NCBI GenBank assembly: GCA_951217055.1
Contig: OX578284.1
Coordinates: forward strand, 15,850,687 to 15,914,686
Length of the DNA: 64,000 bases
DNA from: Gerris lacustris
Taxonomy: Eukaryota; Arthropoda; Insecta; Hemiptera; Gerridae
Direction of reading: 5' to 3'
The notes beneath the pieces were generated by a model that was not told where the DNA came from, ran no database searches, and saw only the letters and a program-made list of their open reading frames with translations. The translations under genes and the position numbers were made by a program. Every line of letters begins with the position of its first letter. The stretch's first letter is position 1. Shown piece after piece: positions 35,844 to 47,479 of the stretch.

Positions 35844-35912
<69 letters not shown>
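35844..35912. repeat. (AT)n microsatellite
   Basis: Pure TA dinucleotide repeat of about 69 bp in unique AT-rich sequence. Confidence 0.97.
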
Positions 35913-35913
<1 letters not shown>

Positions 35914-36354
35914 AAGAAGATAGGTTAAAACATTTCTCAACTTCAGAGATATGTTTTTGTCTTCATAACAGGAGGCGAAATTTAGTAGTAAAAACCAAAA
36001 TTTTCGTAGTATTTTGACAGTTTCTTTTAATTAATTCTTCTGTTGATCCCTTATTTTTCTACTTTTCTCAAATTTCTAAGTCTTCAGGAATGAAGTTAAA
36101 AAAAACCTTACTCTTTTTTATAATTGACGGAAAATTTTTTTGACGGCAAATTTTCGCCCTTCAAGCCTTTATTATTAAAACATGGTAAATAATTAAGTCT
36201 TCAGAGAGTTTTAGATATAATGGTTTGGGAGTGAGTAACTTACACTAAACACTTTCTCTAGTTACTCCTAATAATAAGCCATAAACTGAATATACTATGA
36301 CACAAAAACAACACTAGCTCTGACATAACTTTTCGGCCGACCTTTAGAAGCGAA

Positions 36355-36490
36355 ATCTAGTATTACATGGAAAAACTGAGCGACCTCCTGCAAGATTCTA
36401 ACTTCCTGGAACCTACCTATTGGAAAAATATAGTACTAAAATGAAAACTACCAAACATCCTACTAGATTCTAACTTCCTGGTGCTAGCGT
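36355..36490. repeat. Imperfect tandem duplication
   Basis: AAGATTCTAACTTCCTGGAA at about 36390 recurs as TAGATTCTAACTTCCTGGTG about 80 bp on, with flanking CTCCTGC/ATCCTAC. Two copies only, function unknown. Confidence 0.4.
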
Positions 36491-36799
36491 CACTTTTTTC
36501 ATGTCGTTTTTATAGAGTGACGGAAATTTCTTCTGGCCCGAGTGCTAAAATATATCCATGTTAAAACCATAAAATATGTGCTTTCAGACAAAAAGGAAGG
36601 AAGCCATGTTTAAATTGAACGCTCTGACACAAAATTAAATGTAGTCTGGAGCGTTATATGTAAACACAAGTTGTTAACATATCACCGGATTTCAAAACAT
36701 CCCCCTTAACATAGCCCTCATCTATTGATGTTTAAAACAATTCTCTTATGTTATTTGTATAATAGAATGGAATTATATTAAGTTGATAAATAATCTTAC

Positions 36800-37051
36800 C
36801 GACAAACCAAGGATTTCTCTTGTTGTTATCGATAGTCAGGTTGATGAAGTAATCTGTAAATCCTTGGACTGGATCTGCTCTGGGTTGAACTGAAAGAGTA
36901 CCGGCAACTTCAGCTTCACTACCTGAAGATACCAGGTCTCTTGCTGACCAACCATCTGACCCTATCCAAGTGAACTGACCAGTCGCACGACGTCGACTAA
37001 CAGCTCTCATCAATGCACCGACTTCCTGATCACTTGCATACACAATAACAC
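36800..37051 (-). CDS. mGluR: mGluR internal exon A, ligand-binding domain
   Basis: A 252-bp exon, 84 codons. It starts GVIVYASDQEV (lobe-2 beta strand and helix). It continues FTWIGSDGWSARDLV, the most conserved mGluR segment in this region, where Asp and Ser near the ligand cleft are expected. It then runs EVAGTLSVQPRADPVQGFTD and YFINLTIDNNKRNPWFV, with one NLT glycosylation sequon. Acceptor TTATGTTGCAG at 37052, donor GTCG/GTAAGATT at 36799, phase 1 at both ends. It joins exon B to recreate NPWFVEFWE. The ORF that covers it starts at an in-frame GTG inside the exon and runs past the donor, so its ends are not real. Family call is firm. Confidence 0.96.
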
Positions 37052-37189
37052 CTGCAACATAATAACAAACACTGTTGTAAGAAAATGCTGTAAGAAATTA
37101 GAAAATGTATATTGAATAAAATATGAATAGAAGTATCACTGAATGAGATAATGTAATAAGAACACAAAAAAGAGTAATAGACTAACGCC

Positions 37190-37513
37190 AGGCGCACACT
37201 GGAGACTAAACAGTCTGCAAACTGTTTCCGAACTGTCTCTGATGTGTCTGTCTTGTTACACTTGTGTTGCTACAGCCTTGCACACTGGAGGCAAGACTGT
37301 CGCATGTCTTGTACCCATTGAAATGGATCTCGTGGAAATTGCTGTGATTTGTGCATAACAGTCTGCGGACGGAAATGTGTCGGGGCATCTCCTAGGGTTA
37401 AGGACTCTATTGTCTTTCACCTGTCTTTGCCTCCAGTGTGCGCACTCCCATATTGTATAAGTTGTTGAGGTAACGACAAAACTGTCTGCGGGCAAAAGTC
37501 TCCTTGTTCACCT
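37190..37513. mobile_element. MITE-like element with CGCACACTGGAG motifs
   Basis: Starts GCCAGGCGCACACTGGAGAC and ends TTGTTCACCTGGCC. GCACACTGGAG and its inverse (CTCCAGTGTGCGC at about 37432) plus repeated CTGTC/GACAG words make several overlapping inverted repeats. Target duplication not resolved. Two ORFs inside are not genes. Confidence 0.5.
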
Positions 37514-38543
37514 GGCCTAAACATGAAATGATGTGAAGAAAATTCATAAGTGGGATAATATGTAACTAATTAACTCTATGGTGCAAGGAATATTGCAACT
37601 AGTATGTAATGAATGAAACGGGGTTAGTATAACGCTCCATCAGCGTAAAAAGTTAGTCCCCACTTCACATAAGCATATACAGATAATATATTTGGTATCA
37701 TTTTGTATTAAAATAAAAATGATGATTGCGAACCCATAAGAACAATCTTAAAATTCAGAATCGTTTTGGACACTTTTTTAACTTCTGGCATGAACAACCC
37801 AATTTTAAAAGCTTCATAACTAAGAAACTTAACTAATTAATCTTAACCACACAAATAAATATTATTACTAAAGTTAAAAAGTCTGGGATATAAAAAAACT
37901 ATAACAAAGGAAATTACTGTAGCAAAAGATAGAACAAATTCGCTTTATTTTTGTATTTTAATATAATAGAAGGTAGCTTTAAAGGAAAATATTCATGTAA
38001 AAAAGAAGAGAGTTTTATGCTGTAATTCCAGAAGCTTTCATTTTTGTAAAGGAAGTTTTCTTCAGACTTAAGACCCTTAATTCCTGTAGGCTTCAGTACT
38101 ATGCATGATAACAGGATAGATTAGGCATGCCCCAGTAACCGGTAGAGTTTGTAGGATATAATTGTTCTAAAGTGGAGACGTCGGGTTGAATAATAATGAA
38201 GAACATTTAAGCAAATGTGTTTTGAGGGAAATATATTGCAAATTCTTTAACTTAAATATACTGAAAACATTTATCACTTATATAATGGATGCCTGACTCT
38301 ATGTCCAGAATATGAAGCACATTATTTTTTGTGTCAGGATTCTTATTTAACATGATATATGACCTAGTGTATTTGAGGAATTTATGAGGAACGGCTACAA
38401 GTTTATGCTAGCAAATCTATCCAGTGCTAAAGGCGAAATAAACAAGCATCAAAGGTATTTGAGTCAAGATTCTTATGCAAAATTTGATGATCCATATGGA
38501 ATGAGGATAGTCTTTTAAGGGTGGGGATGTGGGTATATTCGCT

Positions 38544-38800
38544 AAATATCTCAAATTAGGATGGCTTGGACATGTGGAGCGAATGGAGGATGACAGAATT
38601 CCCCCAAGAAGACACTGGATACTGGATGTACCTATAATGTAGATGAAAAGTAAGACCTCAGCAACGTAGGATTATTGGCGAGTAAAAGACCTTAAATGAA
38701 ACTCCAATTTAGTGTGCGGATATCCGTGGTCAAGGAGAGAAACGAGAGAAGGAAAAATCATGAAACGAGCCAAAATGCATCCTGGGTTACTAGGAAACTA
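38544..38800 (+). pseudogene. LINE reverse-transcriptase C-terminus relic
   Basis: The frame from 38544 reads KYLKLGWLGHVERMEDDRIP and continues to WRVKDLK and RRETREGKIM. The WLGHVERM motif is the hallmark of the C-terminal region of RTE-like/endonuclease-RT LINE proteins. At least three in-frame stops are present, so it is dead. It has no sequence overlap with the other LINE relic at 45204-45687 beyond the shared motif. Confidence 0.75.
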
Positions 38801-38872
38801 AATACCTAAAATGTATTCTTTTATGTGGTTAAACAAATAGTTTGAGGGTGTAATTTAAAATTCATATTTTAC

Positions 38873-39034
38873 GGTTTTGGTAGTCTTCATACTACGGAAA
38901 GATTAAATTTTAATTTAAATCAAATTATAATTATTAATAACTACGGGAAACAGACAGAGAAAAATACACTCCAGCGCTGGAGTGTATTTTTCTCTGTCTG
39001 TTTCCCGTAGTTAATAATAATTATAATTTGATTT
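38873..39034. mobile_element. tRNA-bearing palindrome family, collapsed copy
   Basis: Perfect palindrome 38917-39034 centred at CCAGCGCTGG. Arms are CAAATTATAATTATTAATAA, then CTACGGGAAACAGACAGAGA and AAAATACACT. The left terminus GGTAGTCTTCATACTACGGA is kept; the right terminus is missing. The tRNA-like middle has been deleted, leaving only the acceptor-stem bases at the centre. Confidence 0.8.
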
Positions 39035-40260
39035 AGGTGTAATTTAATTAATTATTCCTGCACAAAACCCGTGGCAATATTTGAAAAAACTATTCAGGTT
39101 TAGACACTACATTATAATTTAACTAGACTAATTTAGTAGACTTTACATAGTCAATAGATGTAGAAATTCAAGGAGCGTATTTAGGTCAAAAATAAACTTT
39201 TTGTCTAATAAATATAGCCTCGACATATATTCGAGTTTTCATTGATTTCACAGGTTTTGCTTGAAAAAACCTTGACATAACACTTTTTATGTTATGAATC
39301 GCAAAGTAGAAAATCTAAAAAATATATACAATCATAGGTAAATTTTTTAAGCTTAATTGCTTTATTATGATTATTTATGCATTTTGTTTAATCTTATCTA
39401 ATCAAGGAATTGATTAAACAGTACAATAAAAAGAATTATTAGAGACCAACCCGTTACAAATTATTTGATTTATTTAAATTATAATTTATAATTTGCTCTT
39501 TAGCAACATGTCAACTGTAATTGTCAATATACATAATTATTATTCATCATTATAAAACTATTAACAATTGTCTAATTAACTATTATGAAGATGCTGGGAA
39601 TACCCGAACTAGGCAGAATTCAAATTCAATTAGCAGAAACTATTTTCTAATGTTGGGTGATTGCTAAGCACTCCAAGCATCTCCAGAACCACTGATAAAG
39701 TCATTCTCTGAATTGATATTAGTTGTTATTAGACTTGTATACACACGATTTACAATCAAAAACATTTTTTATGGTATAGTGTAGCAATCGTATTTTGCAC
39801 AATACTTTCATAAGTAACTGCGCAACTTTCCCCACTCAATTTCATATCCTTATACGTGTGCAACATACGCGCTACTCTTGAGTACATAGTCAACAATAAA
39901 GTGAATAGTATAAGAGCGGTAATCTAATACTCCCATAGGACATTGCAATCTGGATTCAGATTACGCCAAAGTTTTGATTTCACGCTTATTCGGCCACAGA
40001 GCACTCTGGTTAAGTCTGGTTCCGATTAGGATCAGATCTAGAAAACAAAAGCGAATTAAACTGTGTAGAATATCAGGGTGGCCCCAGTAGAAGCAGGCAA
40101 CTGGTTTCGAGCGCAGGGTCCCGAGTCAGAGACTTACCGGAATATTTAGAAATTCTTGTTTCAGATTCTTACTTCTATCAGCGCGCCCGGACTGTACTGA
40201 AACTATAAACTACTGGTATTTTTTGGAGTTTGTGGTTTAATCCTTGTTTCTTTCCCCTTA

Positions 40261-40839
40261 TAGTCCAGGAGATAGCGTACAAAAAAGTGTCTGACTAACA
40301 TCAAGCTAGAATTTTGTATACAAGTCAATCTTTTAGCGCCTTTTAAGAATATGTGGTCGGCTAAGTTCGTCTGCGGGACATAGCTTGGCAATAGGCGTTT
40401 GAAAAAAACAAACCGGTGGAGAGCGGCCATGTCTCACCAATTATGGTGGACAATGTGATTTTCATGATCCTGAGTACAGAATTAGTTAGTAGACCGAAAA
40501 TCAAGTTGATTTAACTTTGTCCCTTGACAGGTGACCACGTTGATTTTTAGTAATATTTGAATAACTAACCTATCAAATGTGAAAATAACATCGACTTGAT
40601 TTTTGGCCTACTAACTAATTCTGTACTCAGGGTCATGAAAATCACATGGTCCACCATAATTAGTGAGACATGGCCGCTGTCCACCGGTTTTTTTTTTTCA
40701 AACACCTATAGCCAAGCTATGTCCCGCAGACGAACTTAGCCGACCACATATTCTTAAAAGGCGCTAAAAGATTGACTTGTATACAAAATTCTAGCTTGAT
40801 GTTAGTCAGACACATTTTTGCACGCTATCTCCTGGACTA
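40261..40839. mobile_element. 579-bp foldback, TAGTCCAGG ends
   Basis: Arms 40261-40516 and about 40583-40839, about 95% identical by eye. The terminus TAGTCCAGGAGATAGCGTRC is followed by TGTCTGACTAACATCAAGCT and GTCGGCTAAGTTCGTCTGCG. A T/A run near the middle of each arm differs in length (7 against 10). It has the same total length and TAGTCCA end as 10999-11577, and the same TAGTCCAGG end as 42129-43361, but different arm sequence. A minus-strand frame in the left arm (from ATGGCCGCTCTCC) is broken in the right arm, so it is not maintained. Confidence 0.8.
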
Positions 40840-41329
40840 TTACCTTTTTAATTTCATAAACAGCAATTCTTACCCGTTTTAATTTTAAATTAACACTATA
40901 TCTTCATATGGCAACTACGTATTTGTTTACGTTACGACTGCGCCTATTTCAGTCTGCATCCACTGCGGTCACCCCCAGCTTTCCTTAAGTTAATACATCA
41001 CGAGCCTATTTTCGGAGTCTGAATCTGATTCGGATCCAGCGAGCATTCTGGACGTACCCTTGAACTGCGATATTGGTAAGAAAAACTGCAAGATAAGTTA
41101 AGATTTTTATTCTTCTTCTATGGATAATTGATTTCGGAGGGGCAAGAAGTATTGCTAAAAAGAGTTTCACTGAGCTACTAATTATCATTACTAACATCAT
41201 GTTTAATTAAAAATTGTTAAATTGAATAAACTTAATAATTGATTATTACCAATTAATAATCTTAATATTATTAATGGATTTTTCTATTTTAAAGATATAA
41301 ACATATACAATTTTGTTATTTCATACAAT

Positions 41330-41425
41330 AATAAGTATATCATAGTGGTAGTATCAGTATTATCAAGTTAGTATTCATAGTATTATCACAGTATCACAGT
41401 AAGTATTTCACAGTATCAGCTCAGC
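41330..41425. repeat. Degenerate AGTATCAC-type simple repeat
   Basis: AGTATYA words recur at irregular 8-15-bp spacing (AGTATCAGTATTATCA, CAGTATCACAGTAAGTAT). Low-complexity region. Confidence 0.5.
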
Positions 41426-41812
41426 TCCTAACATTTCAAATTGTAGAATCTGATGACTCATGACAATGACCATTAAACCGAAAACATTCCACATAAAACA
41501 AGTTGTTACAGTTTAACTTTCGAGGTTTAAAACAATGTTGTTACGAGCTGCATTAAATTTCATTGGAAGTGAAGGAGGTTTGATGATACAAAAGCAGAAA
41601 TCCCTTGCTAGAATCGGATTACTCATCCAACGTTTTATCAAAGTTTAGCTTTTCGAGATATTTTTAGAAAGTTGCTTCGCAATAATATTCAACTATAAAT
41701 CAACACCCGAAACCAGAGGATGAACATTTTAAGAATTATTTCTACACTATTACAAACAATGACACTTATTTCAAAGAAGAACATAAATAATAAAAAAATA
41801 TTCTGCCAATTA

Positions 41813-42070
41813 GTGTGACACATAGCTTCCTCGCGTTCAATTTTGTAGACAACTAACTATTGTTGAATGTATTTAAATTTATGTATTTAGCAAAATATGT
41901 ATTTAATTTTCCCCCAGTTATTTTAAATCTGTCGGAATTGTTTTGATTTTTCATATGAATTAATGTATCAATTTAACAAAACTGAAAAACAAAAATGTTT
42001 CTTCATGTCTGAAACGGATTTCTGTCATAAAAATGTTATGTCTTTACCTTCGGTAAGCTCAGAAGTAAAA
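41813..42070 (+). mobile_element. Family A left half
   Basis: CTGCCAATTAGTGTGACACA, then TAGCTTCCTCGC, through TTTTCCCCCAGTT, to the remnant tail GATTTCTGTCATAAAAATG and TTACCTTCGGTAAGCTCAGA. It lacks the core, which is found inside the adjacent foldback. Confidence 0.65.
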
Positions 42071-42128
42071 AAAATAAATAGGGTTAATACCATAATTTAG
42101 GAAATTACAAAATGGATAATTGTGAAAT

Positions 42129-43361
42129 TAGTCCAGGCAAATTAGTAAAAAAATACAGCAAATGGAGGAAATAATTTATAAAGTTTTGAAACTCTGTAAA
42201 AACAATTTTAAGGGGTGTAGTAGTAAGAAACAGTACAGTTCCCCCCTCTTGAGGGGGCGCGTCATCCCCTCCCCCCTCCTTAAAGTCCAAAATTTACTTA
42301 TTTTTCACTTTTTACGCAAAACGGTTTATTTTTTGAAGAGAAGTGTTATTACAAAAATGATTTCTCACATAATTCTGCACAAAAAAGGTCCTATGCATGT
42401 TTGAAGTGAGACATACCGTTTTCGAGATATTGTAGTTGCATAGAGATAAAATGTATTTTTGCGAACCAAGATATCTAAAAAACAACACTTCCGATTTTAA
42501 TGAAATTAGGATGGTAGGTTATACTTAGCCCATTGTTGATCCCAAATAAGTTTCAACCTTCTGCACCCATTATTTTATCCTCCACATGCGCACAAACATA
42601 AATTTATTTAGACCTATATCTTCAAAAGTACTCAACTGATTATTATGAAATTTGGATGGTTTGTCGAAAGTAGTCCGCAGATATCCCCAAATGAATTTCA
42701 ACCGTCTGCGCTCTTTACATTTTGATAAATTGATACTTTAATTCATAACAGACAGACAAAAATTAATCAACAGACAGACAGAAAAGGAACCAATTTAGAA
42801 AATGTAAAGAGCGCAGACGGTTGAAATTAATTTGGGGCTATCTGCGGGCTACTTTCGACAAACCATCCAAATTTCATAATAATCAGTTGAGTACTTTTGA
42901 AGATATAGGTCTAAATAAATTTATGTTTGTGCGCATGTGGAGGATAAAATAATGGGTGCAGAAGGTTGAAACTTATATGGGATCAACAATGGGCTAAGTA
43001 TAACCTACCATCCCAATTTCATTAAAATCGGAAGTGTTGTTTTTTAGATATCATGGTTCGCAAAAATACGTTTTATCTCTTTCCAACTACAATAACTCGA
43101 AAACGGTATGTCTCACTTCAAACAAGCATAGGACCTTTTTTGTGCAGAATTATGTGAGAAATAATTTTTGTAATAACACTTCTCTTCAAAAAATAAACCG
43201 TTTTGCATGAAAAGTGGAAAATAATTCAATTTTGGACTTTAAGGAGGGGGGAGGGGGGACGCGCCCCCTCAAGAGGGGGGAACTTTACTGTTTCTTACTA
43301 CTACACCCTTTAAGAGTGTTTTCACAAAGTTTCCCATATTATTCCATTTTTTCCTGGACTA
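42129..43361. mobile_element. 1.23-kb foldback, TAGTCCAGG ends, family A cargo
   Basis: Arms of about 600 bp (42129-42726 and about 42797-43361) with a spacer near 70 bp. Ends are TAGTCCAGG and CCTGGACTA. From outside in, each arm has the GGTGTAGTAGTAAGAAACAG block, a CCCTC/GAGGG GC-rich patch, CGGTTTATTTTTTGAAGAGA, then the family A core (GCGAACCAAGATATCTAAAA, GATGGTTTGTCGAAAGTAGT). The outermost 60 bp have diverged most; the inner parts are near identical. Nothing encodes a transposase. The GGTGTAGTAGTAAG block is not seen elsewhere in the window. Confidence 0.85.
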
Positions 43362-43599
43362 AATACAAACTAAAAATAAATAAACTCATTCAATTTGTTA
43401 CTTGTAAATAAGACAAGATTGTTATTAGATGATAAGGATCATAGATAGACATATTATCAGTTCATATAAAAAAGATTTCAAAAGATTTCCTATTAAAGCC
43501 GTACATCTAACAATGCGATGCATAATTTTAAAGTGCATCTTTAGGTGTTTATAGCATTGTGAATTTTACTTAAAGTAACATCAATGATGAAAATTAATA

Positions 43600-43968
43600 C
43601 TTGAATAAAACAGAAGTTTTTCAAGCTAAAATATATATTTGCCTAACCACAATTTACATATATAAAAATCAGACGATCGTTTCAGTCTTTCGACTGTCTT
43701 CAGTGACAGAGTGTGTTCATTTTTTGGTGACTGAGTCGAAAGACTGAAACCATCGTCTTATTGTTATATATGTAAATTGTGGTTAGACAAATATATATTT
43801 GCCTAACCACAATTTACATATATAACAGTGAGACGATCGTTTCAGTCTTTCGACTATCTTGAGTGACAGAGTGTGTTCATTTTTTGGTGACTTAGTCGAA
43901 AGACTGAAACGATCGTCTCATTGTTATATATGTAAATTGTGGTTTAGCTTGAAAAACTTCTATTCAAG
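43600..43968. mobile_element. Nested hairpins: two tandem palindromes inside an inverted repeat
   Basis: Outer arms CTTGAATAAAACAGAAGTTT, then TTCAAGCTAAA (43600-43630), and the inverse at 43943-43968. Inside are two tandem units (43642-43785 and 43802-43944, period 160), each a palindrome beginning CCTAACCACAATTTACATAT and ending ATATGTAAATTGTGGTT. The arms include ACGATCGTTTCAGTCTTTCG and its inverse. The minus strand of unit 1 reads CTGAAGAC-AGTC-GAAA-GACT-GAAAC, close to a hammerhead core with one extra base. Confidence 0.75.
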
Positions 43969-45084
43969 TGTTCAACCACAAAATATTGGTAAAAAAACAT
44001 CAATGTCATCTGTCTACTGGAAGATAAGCCGTATAAAGTTCGGCAGAAGTAAGCACCTAGCTTAGAAGAAACAAATAATTTTTTGGTGAGCAGAATAAGA
44101 AATAAGTTTAGTTTTTATTTCACTAGACGACTTTTGTCAAATATATAAAGGCTGCTACCTAACTTCGGGGTACGACTTAGACAGCAAACTTTTGTTCTCT
44201 CAAAAGTTCCCAAAAAAATTATTCTTCATCGAAGTTTCAACTTTTTCAGTTTAAAAGGGCTTAAGGTTTAGAAGAAACTGCGAAAGGATTCCTTGGCTAA
44301 ACCAAATAGGGCTTAAACAATCCTCTCACATGAAGCAAGTCTTGCTAATTTCGAAAAATTTAATCATAATTAATCCTAGCTTCGTATAATTAGTTCGATT
44401 CATTTATCAAGAATGAAAGCAGCTAACATATTAGTACTTAAAGCAAATACAACCCCAGAACAAAAGCACTTTGAAATTACATTTTCGTTCAAAAACATGC
44501 AAGAATGAAAACAGTTAAGAGTATTATTAAAAAGACAAGGCTAAAAACCAACACGATATTAAAGTTAACTAACAAAGAACACTGTTTGCCAATTATAAGT
44601 GGAAATATTAAAGGACATTATGGTTTTAAAAGCGTTACTAAAGCTCCGTTTCTGTTAATTAAACGTATAAAGGTTAATTATGTCGATTAAAGCTTCTAAA
44701 AACAAACGGTGAAAGACTAAAGAGAGGTTTTGGATTTGAAACGAGCTGTCTAGAGCTTAAAGGTCCGGTATTTAACCTTTGAAATAACTCAACTAAAATT
44801 GAGTTGAGGCTAATAAGAATTTTAGAGTTAATAGTCAAGTAACAGCTGGAGAATTTTAATTAAACTAAGGATTTTCCTTTTGGCAGACCTAGGATTTTCA
44901 CGGGCTGTTGAACCTATGAGTTAGTTACTTAGAGAGTTTCCTTTAATTCCTAGCTGAAGATTAACTACGTAACATTTAGTGAATGGTTAACGGTGGTCAT
45001 TTTACTGTTATTACGGTTACTATTAATTTACTAAACGAATGTAACTCATACCTATATCACACATTACATAATAAAATTCTATAC

Positions 45085-46050
45085 ATTCAACAAAATATGC
45101 ATCCTGACTGCTTGTCTGTCTGTCTCTTAGTAAAGTTTACATGTCCACCGATAACTTGAGTAAAAATTGACAGATTTTGTTGAAATTTGGTATGCATGTT
45201 ATTAGCAAAGCTGAAGTTTGTCAGAGAACCAATATGACAGTCTTAAAATCCATCTACGTACCCACAATGACGTATGGCTGTGAGTCTTGGACTTGGACTA
45301 AGAAAATCCAGAGGCGTGTGCAAGCCACAGAAATGCGGCACCTGAGGAAGGTAGATGGGCAAAACCAGGAGAGACCGGGTAAGGAACTCTACTATAAGAC
45401 TGGGCTTGGAAATTCAGCCCGTATTGAGAACAGTTGAGAATGCCCAACTTAGATGGTACGGCCACGTAAATAGGATGGGCAGTGAGCGACTCCCAAAGAG
45501 AGCCCTGGAAGCTAGATGTGAAGGAAGAAGACCAAGAGGAAGGAAAAGAACCACGTGGATGGACAACATCACATCCACCCTGATCCAGAGAGGAATGTCA
45601 CTCCAACGTGCTCGGTCCCTGTCATTTGACAGAGGAGGGTGGAAATCTTTTTGGTTTTCCTCAACACTGCAAGATAGAAGAGGATCCGTTATTTTTACTA
45701 TTGCTCAGGCTAAGTTCATTGGACAGCGTTATCCGTCTAAGAGTTCACGCGCAACGCTCTCGTAAACGTAAGCTTTAAATGTAACACATGTAAAACAAAC
45801 AGCGACAACGCTATGAAGTAATGAAGAGCGATAAAAAAATTAAAGCGGCCTAAACGTTTAAAATAGAGAAAACAACGTTTTCACCAATATCTGACGTTCT
45901 AACGAATCGCTTTTAATAAAACTTCACTTGAATCATCTCATGTTCTATTGAAACATGCATGTAAAATTTCAACCAGATACAAGCAGAATTTATTGTGTAG
46001 TGAAGTGATTTATTTTATAATAGATTAATGAAGTAGGCCGGGGCGCGAGA
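45085..46050 (-). mobile_element. Family B copy split by a LINE fragment
   Basis: Inverse B core at 45085-45203 (CATGTCCACCGATAACTTGA, TTGAAATTTGGTATGCATG), resuming at 45688 (GCTCAGGCTAAGTTCATTGG, ACAGCGTTATCCGTCTAAGA) and continuing to the tail near 46050. Confidence 0.75.
45204..45687 (+). pseudogene. 5'-truncated LINE reverse-transcriptase tail, nested
   Basis: A 484-bp insert between two GTTATT direct repeats (45198-45203 and 45688-45693). It encodes the C-terminal part of a non-LTR endonuclease/RT protein: LKSIYVPTMTYGCESWTWTK, QATEMRHLRKV, then after a frameshift near 45350 GKTRRDRVRNSTIRLGLE, AQLRWYGHVNRMGSERLPKR and GRRPRGRKRTTWMDNI. The motif set is that of RTE-like LINEs often annotated as craniofacial development protein 2-like. 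The frameshift makes it non-functional. 5' truncation with a short target duplication is normal for LINE insertion. Confidence 0.88.
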
Positions 46051-46178
46051 GGGTTGGTATAGTTTTGTTCCCTCACTTCATGTCTCTTTACTGCGATCAT
46101 ACTTATTAAGTATCAACTTGTCGTGATTAACTGTTTTCTTAATTTTCAATATTTATTGTATTACTGTCGCTTCGTAAA

Positions 46179-46209
<31 letters not shown>
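46179..46209. repeat. T31 homopolymer
   Basis: A pure T run of about 31 bases, orphaned. If an A tail, it would belong to a minus-strand retrocopy to its right, but no such copy is recognisable. Confidence 0.8.
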
Positions 46210-47479
46210 CCACCATGCAAATTCAAAACCAAAATTTTCCTGACTGGACTTTTTTATCTTGTAATTATTATATTTTAAATGTAAACAGAGTTTAGACAAA
46301 AGTAAATTTCGAACTGAAAACCATGAGCTGAAATTTTATCTTCCAGTGCTTATCCATCCATGCAATATTCAACTTCTTCATTGTCACATTTAAGAAGAGT
46401 TGTATTAAAATGATCTTACTTAGTGCTGTTTCATAAAACAACAAACACAATAAACTGTCGATTGTGTTTCATCCAGTTAATATGCATGAACTATCCTCAT
46501 TAAAAAATTGTTAAATGGACTGCCAAGACGAATTTATGGTAAAAACAATACTTCAACCGTGGAAACTAAAGGCGAAGAATTCGACGAGTTAACTAAAAAA
46601 AAAAACAATTCTATTAAAAAACTTTAATTTTATACCTCTAATAGTTAAAATCTTCCTTTTTTCAAAGCTCCTGAGTTGAAAAAGGAGTGTATTTAAACAA
46701 CTTGGTTTCTGAAAAGTTTCCATTTTGAATTGACCGTTTTCTACTTTAAGTTTTTCAAAGTTTGGGATTTGGAAGCATTTATCAGAGGTTTTTAGAGGGG
46801 GTATATTAAAGGAGGATGAGGTTGTATTCCTCTGCCCAAGGAAATTAATTGCAGTTGCGTTTTAGTTTTAGTTCCAGGACAGCTTTAAGTCAGAGTTTCT
46901 ACTTTTGATTGGCTGTTTATAACACTAAGTTTGTTCAATCCAATAAAATGGTAAAAGCGGAATCACTATTAGACTGGAAAGGATATTGAAACAAAAATAA
47001 AAGACGGAGATGAGAGACAGTTTACACAACGTTTTAAAATTGTCTCTATAAAACCGTTTGTTCAGGGAGACGTTACCTTAACGTTTTGAAGTATATTTTA
47101 CTTGCAATCCCTAATAAATATAAATAAATAAGAATATAAATTTTAAACAAAATAAAAAAGGTTAAAATTAAAAGAAGGGGAGTTTACACAAATGCCACGT
47201 GTATACCAAATAACATTAAGGTAATTTCAAACCTATGCCATAAAATTTCAAACGTTTGGGCTAATAAAAAAATAATTAAATAAGGTTAAAAATAACCATG
47301 TATGTTAACTTCATCTCTTTCACAAAACATAGATAAATCATTCTGGAGATTAATAGATTGATTATATCTGGCGAATTCACACCAATGCTGAACTGCACCA
47401 AATTTACCTGTGTCCAAATCCGCCGCAGAGCTTTAAATAAGTGGAACGGTAGTACGACAGTATTCTTACTTCACCTTAT

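Noticed and set aside
37206..37495. Two minus ORFs as a missing upstream mGluR exon
   Set aside because: They lie inside a MITE-like element and lack mGluR LBD1 motifs. No splice pair flanks them.
41006..41200. 64-residue minus ORF (MMLVMIISSSVKLFLAIL)
   Set aside because: Short and hydrophobic by base composition, with no family resemblance and no splice context.
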